Source: Bolinopsis microptera (Eukaryota > Ctenophora > Tentaculata > Lobata > Bolinopsidae). Taken from it: a stretch of DNA of 64,000 nt. The stretch lies in contig NC_087072.1 of NCBI RefSeq assembly GCF_026151205.1, positions 10,950,169-11,014,168 on the forward strand, given 5' to 3'. Positions 62,240 to 64,000 of this stretch are shown one piece after another (position 1 is the stretch's first letter; every line of letters starts with the position of its first letter). The notes below the pieces were generated by a model, which saw only the letters and a program-made list of their open reading frames with translations, made no database searches and was not told the origin of the DNA. Made by a program: the position numbers and the translations under genes.

Positions 62240-63518
62240 GAACGTAAAAGTGCAGTGGCTTAATTAATCGTGGCCGTATATCTTGGCCAAACCTAATCTC
62301 CAAATTTCCCGTAACTCCGTAAGTGCAGCATGTACTGATAAGTATCAGAGTGTACACTGTACCTTTGATTTCGGGTGTACAGTGTATAAACCTTAGATGA
62401 TAGCGCCTCTTCCACAAGTTTTGTAACGCGTTATTTGACATGAAGCTAAAGTGCTGTGCGCCGCGCGCACGTGCCACGTGGATATACGACATGATTATGG
62501 ACAAATAATTTCAGATTCGAGACCATTCGGCATTCAATTAATCTTTATTTCTTTGTGGGCGAGTCGGCGACGCCCCTTGTGTGCTGCTTGTCCCTGTTTG
62601 ATATAATTATTTCATTAATCATTTCGTTGTCATATCTTTTCTACAACTAGTAGTATAGTATAGACGCTGTAGAGTTGAATATTTTTGACAAATTAAGCCA
62701 TCTTTTTATAAATCCAGCCTCCGCATCAAATCTGTCCTGACTTCTGAACCTGACTCAATTAATCAAAGTGGCAAGGTTCGTACAATTTTATATTTTTATT
62801 ATTTTATCAGACATAATATTGCATAATTAATTGCGATAACTGCATCTCTAGTCAGATAACTGTCTTCAGCCAGCTGTTGACCAGCCTTATTCCGTAATTC
62901 TCAGCTACCCACATCCTGAAACACGGCAGCTTCTGACTGCGAAGAAATTTTGGATTCGAGAAATTTGTTAGTATAGGGCATAACAAAATTTTTAGGGGGA
63001 GACATTGGATATCAAATGTTCTGGATGTGGCTCAGATATCTTTACTTTTTTGTGTGCAATTTTACAATCCAGAGAAGTCCATGCAAGAATATTAAATATT
63101 GCGAACCAATTGAAACAATTTTCTGTATTTTGTTAAGAAATGACAATCTTCATTTTAATATAAGGAACTGTCCTCCGCATGGTAAACTAATATATTAGAC
63201 TTATAGTCATTAATTGAAATGGTAATTTCGGATTATATTCGGAAATGTTCCGCTGCACCAATCACCATCATGTTAATGTTGTGTAGTGTCTAAGTATTAG
63301 ATTAATGTATTTAATCTCCTTGAAAGTAGGAGGACCAGTACTGTATGCTGTAAATCATTTTATTTCAATTACGATTAATTATGTTAATTATGTGTTATGG
63401 GGTGCTTAAAATCCTCTAATTTTCCATATTGCGAAAATACCGCCCAGTATTCTAATATCATCGTTATTCTAGAATACGATACAACTATGAAATTTAATTT
63501 CTCGTTGATATTTCTGTC
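62240..63518. other. No gene seen
   Basis: AT-rich DNA between the palindrome and the PLAC8 gene's last exon. It includes a CACGTGCCACGTGG cluster near 62468-62481 and inverted matches to ATACGGCCACGAT at 61718 and 62260-62275. No exon is supported. Confidence 0.4.
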
Positions 63519-63852
63519 TTATACCCGCTGAACAGCCTGTCCGGGCGTCATCTTTACCTGAAATTAAGAACTGTGAGAATTTTGAACTTCGAATAAATGG
63601 GTAAAATCATTTACAAATGCGACCGTAGCTCTAGAAATCACAAATCAAACAAACTGAAACAGTTCAAAAACTGGATACAAGGAGTATTTTCTTAAATAGC
63701 AAGTTTGCGAGCTTTAGTTACTTTTACTTTAGTTATTTTTACTTAGTTATTTTTACCTGTCTGGCAGATTGAACCAGTGCACAGAGTGGGCAACAGAGTA
63801 CCGATACTAGATCCATAACCAGGCTGCCTTCAATACCGTACTTTTCTCTTAT
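63519..63852 (-). CDS. PLAC8 (cornifelin-like) protein, last two exons; 5' end beyond window
   Basis: Exon 63852-63757 (acceptor ACCAG, donor GTAAAA) reads IREKYGIEGSLVMDLVSVLC and then CPLCALVQSARQ, the conserved centre of the PLAC8 domain: R.KYGI.G.....D.......C..C.L.Q..R. Exon 63557-63519 adds VKMTPGQAVQRV and a stop, in phase 0. PLAC8 proteins are small Cys-rich proteins, often membrane-associated, with varied roles. The preceding N-terminal exon (usually with an F-C-W region) is outside the window; 63853-64000 reads as intron. Confidence 0.85.
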
Positions 63853-64000
63853 CTGGTGGGGAATTCGTTAATTTTATGTTATTTTTTAGTATCAACATTT
63901 ATATATCGGATGCAGTGTCTGGTAATATCATGGGATCTGTGAGGTCAAGATTGATCCTTATATTGACCTTATTATTATATCAATTGGTTATATTATGACT

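Overview
The window looks like one locus from an AT-rich invertebrate animal genome. Genes are split by short GT-AG introns, several genes lie inside introns of others, and much of the DNA is transposon and satellite. Animal-specific content includes thrombospondin type 1 repeats, a rhodopsin-class seven-helix receptor, a homeobox, a CCDC102-type coiled-coil protein, a PLAC8 exon and a tRNA-derived SINE. A cnidarian or similar early-branching animal is my best guess from the style of receptor, BED/hAT protein and reverse transcriptase; the sequence does not prove it. Gene models were built by hand from reading frame, splice sites and phase, without transcript data.

Left part (1-34 kb). A minus-strand secreted protein with near-identical TSP1 repeats runs off the left edge (1-1920). 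A plus-strand CCDC102-like gene then spans about 27.6 kb (5114-32734). Its introns hold an antisense GPCR with a frameshift (5657-9624), a 1.75 kb 19-bp minisatellite, a short hAT transposon with 8-bp target duplication (13182-14091), a 7.1 kb long-terminal-inverted-repeat element carrying nested insertions (18966-26086) and two TTAA-type non-coding elements (27789-29146 and 31461-32626).

Middle (34-47 kb). A minus-strand, intron-rich gene encodes a BED zinc finger joined to a hAT-transposase-like body, probably a domesticated transposase (34353-44768). Its introns hold a SINE, an intact 714-codon Penelope-like reverse transcriptase and, on the other strand, a homeobox gene whose reading frame is broken once.

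Right part (47-64 kb). A 3.3 kb non-coding inverted-repeat transposon is followed by low-complexity plus-strand genes sharing EKSGF/PEPEP-like wording. One has a coding exon split by a 1.7 kb hAT element whose removal, with one 8-bp duplication, restores the frame (50852-53649). The next is a 71-residue basic/Gly-rich/Cys-tailed protein. The third is an 11-exon charged protein of about 390 residues (54887-61885) with a 3.7 kb satellite-filled transposon in an intron, ending in a class I PDZ-ligand-like tail inside a 70-bp-arm palindrome. A minus-strand PLAC8-domain gene enters from the right edge.

Common threads are TE insertions whose target duplications can be read directly, in-window empty sites, and non-coding elements each built on their own repeated short motif.
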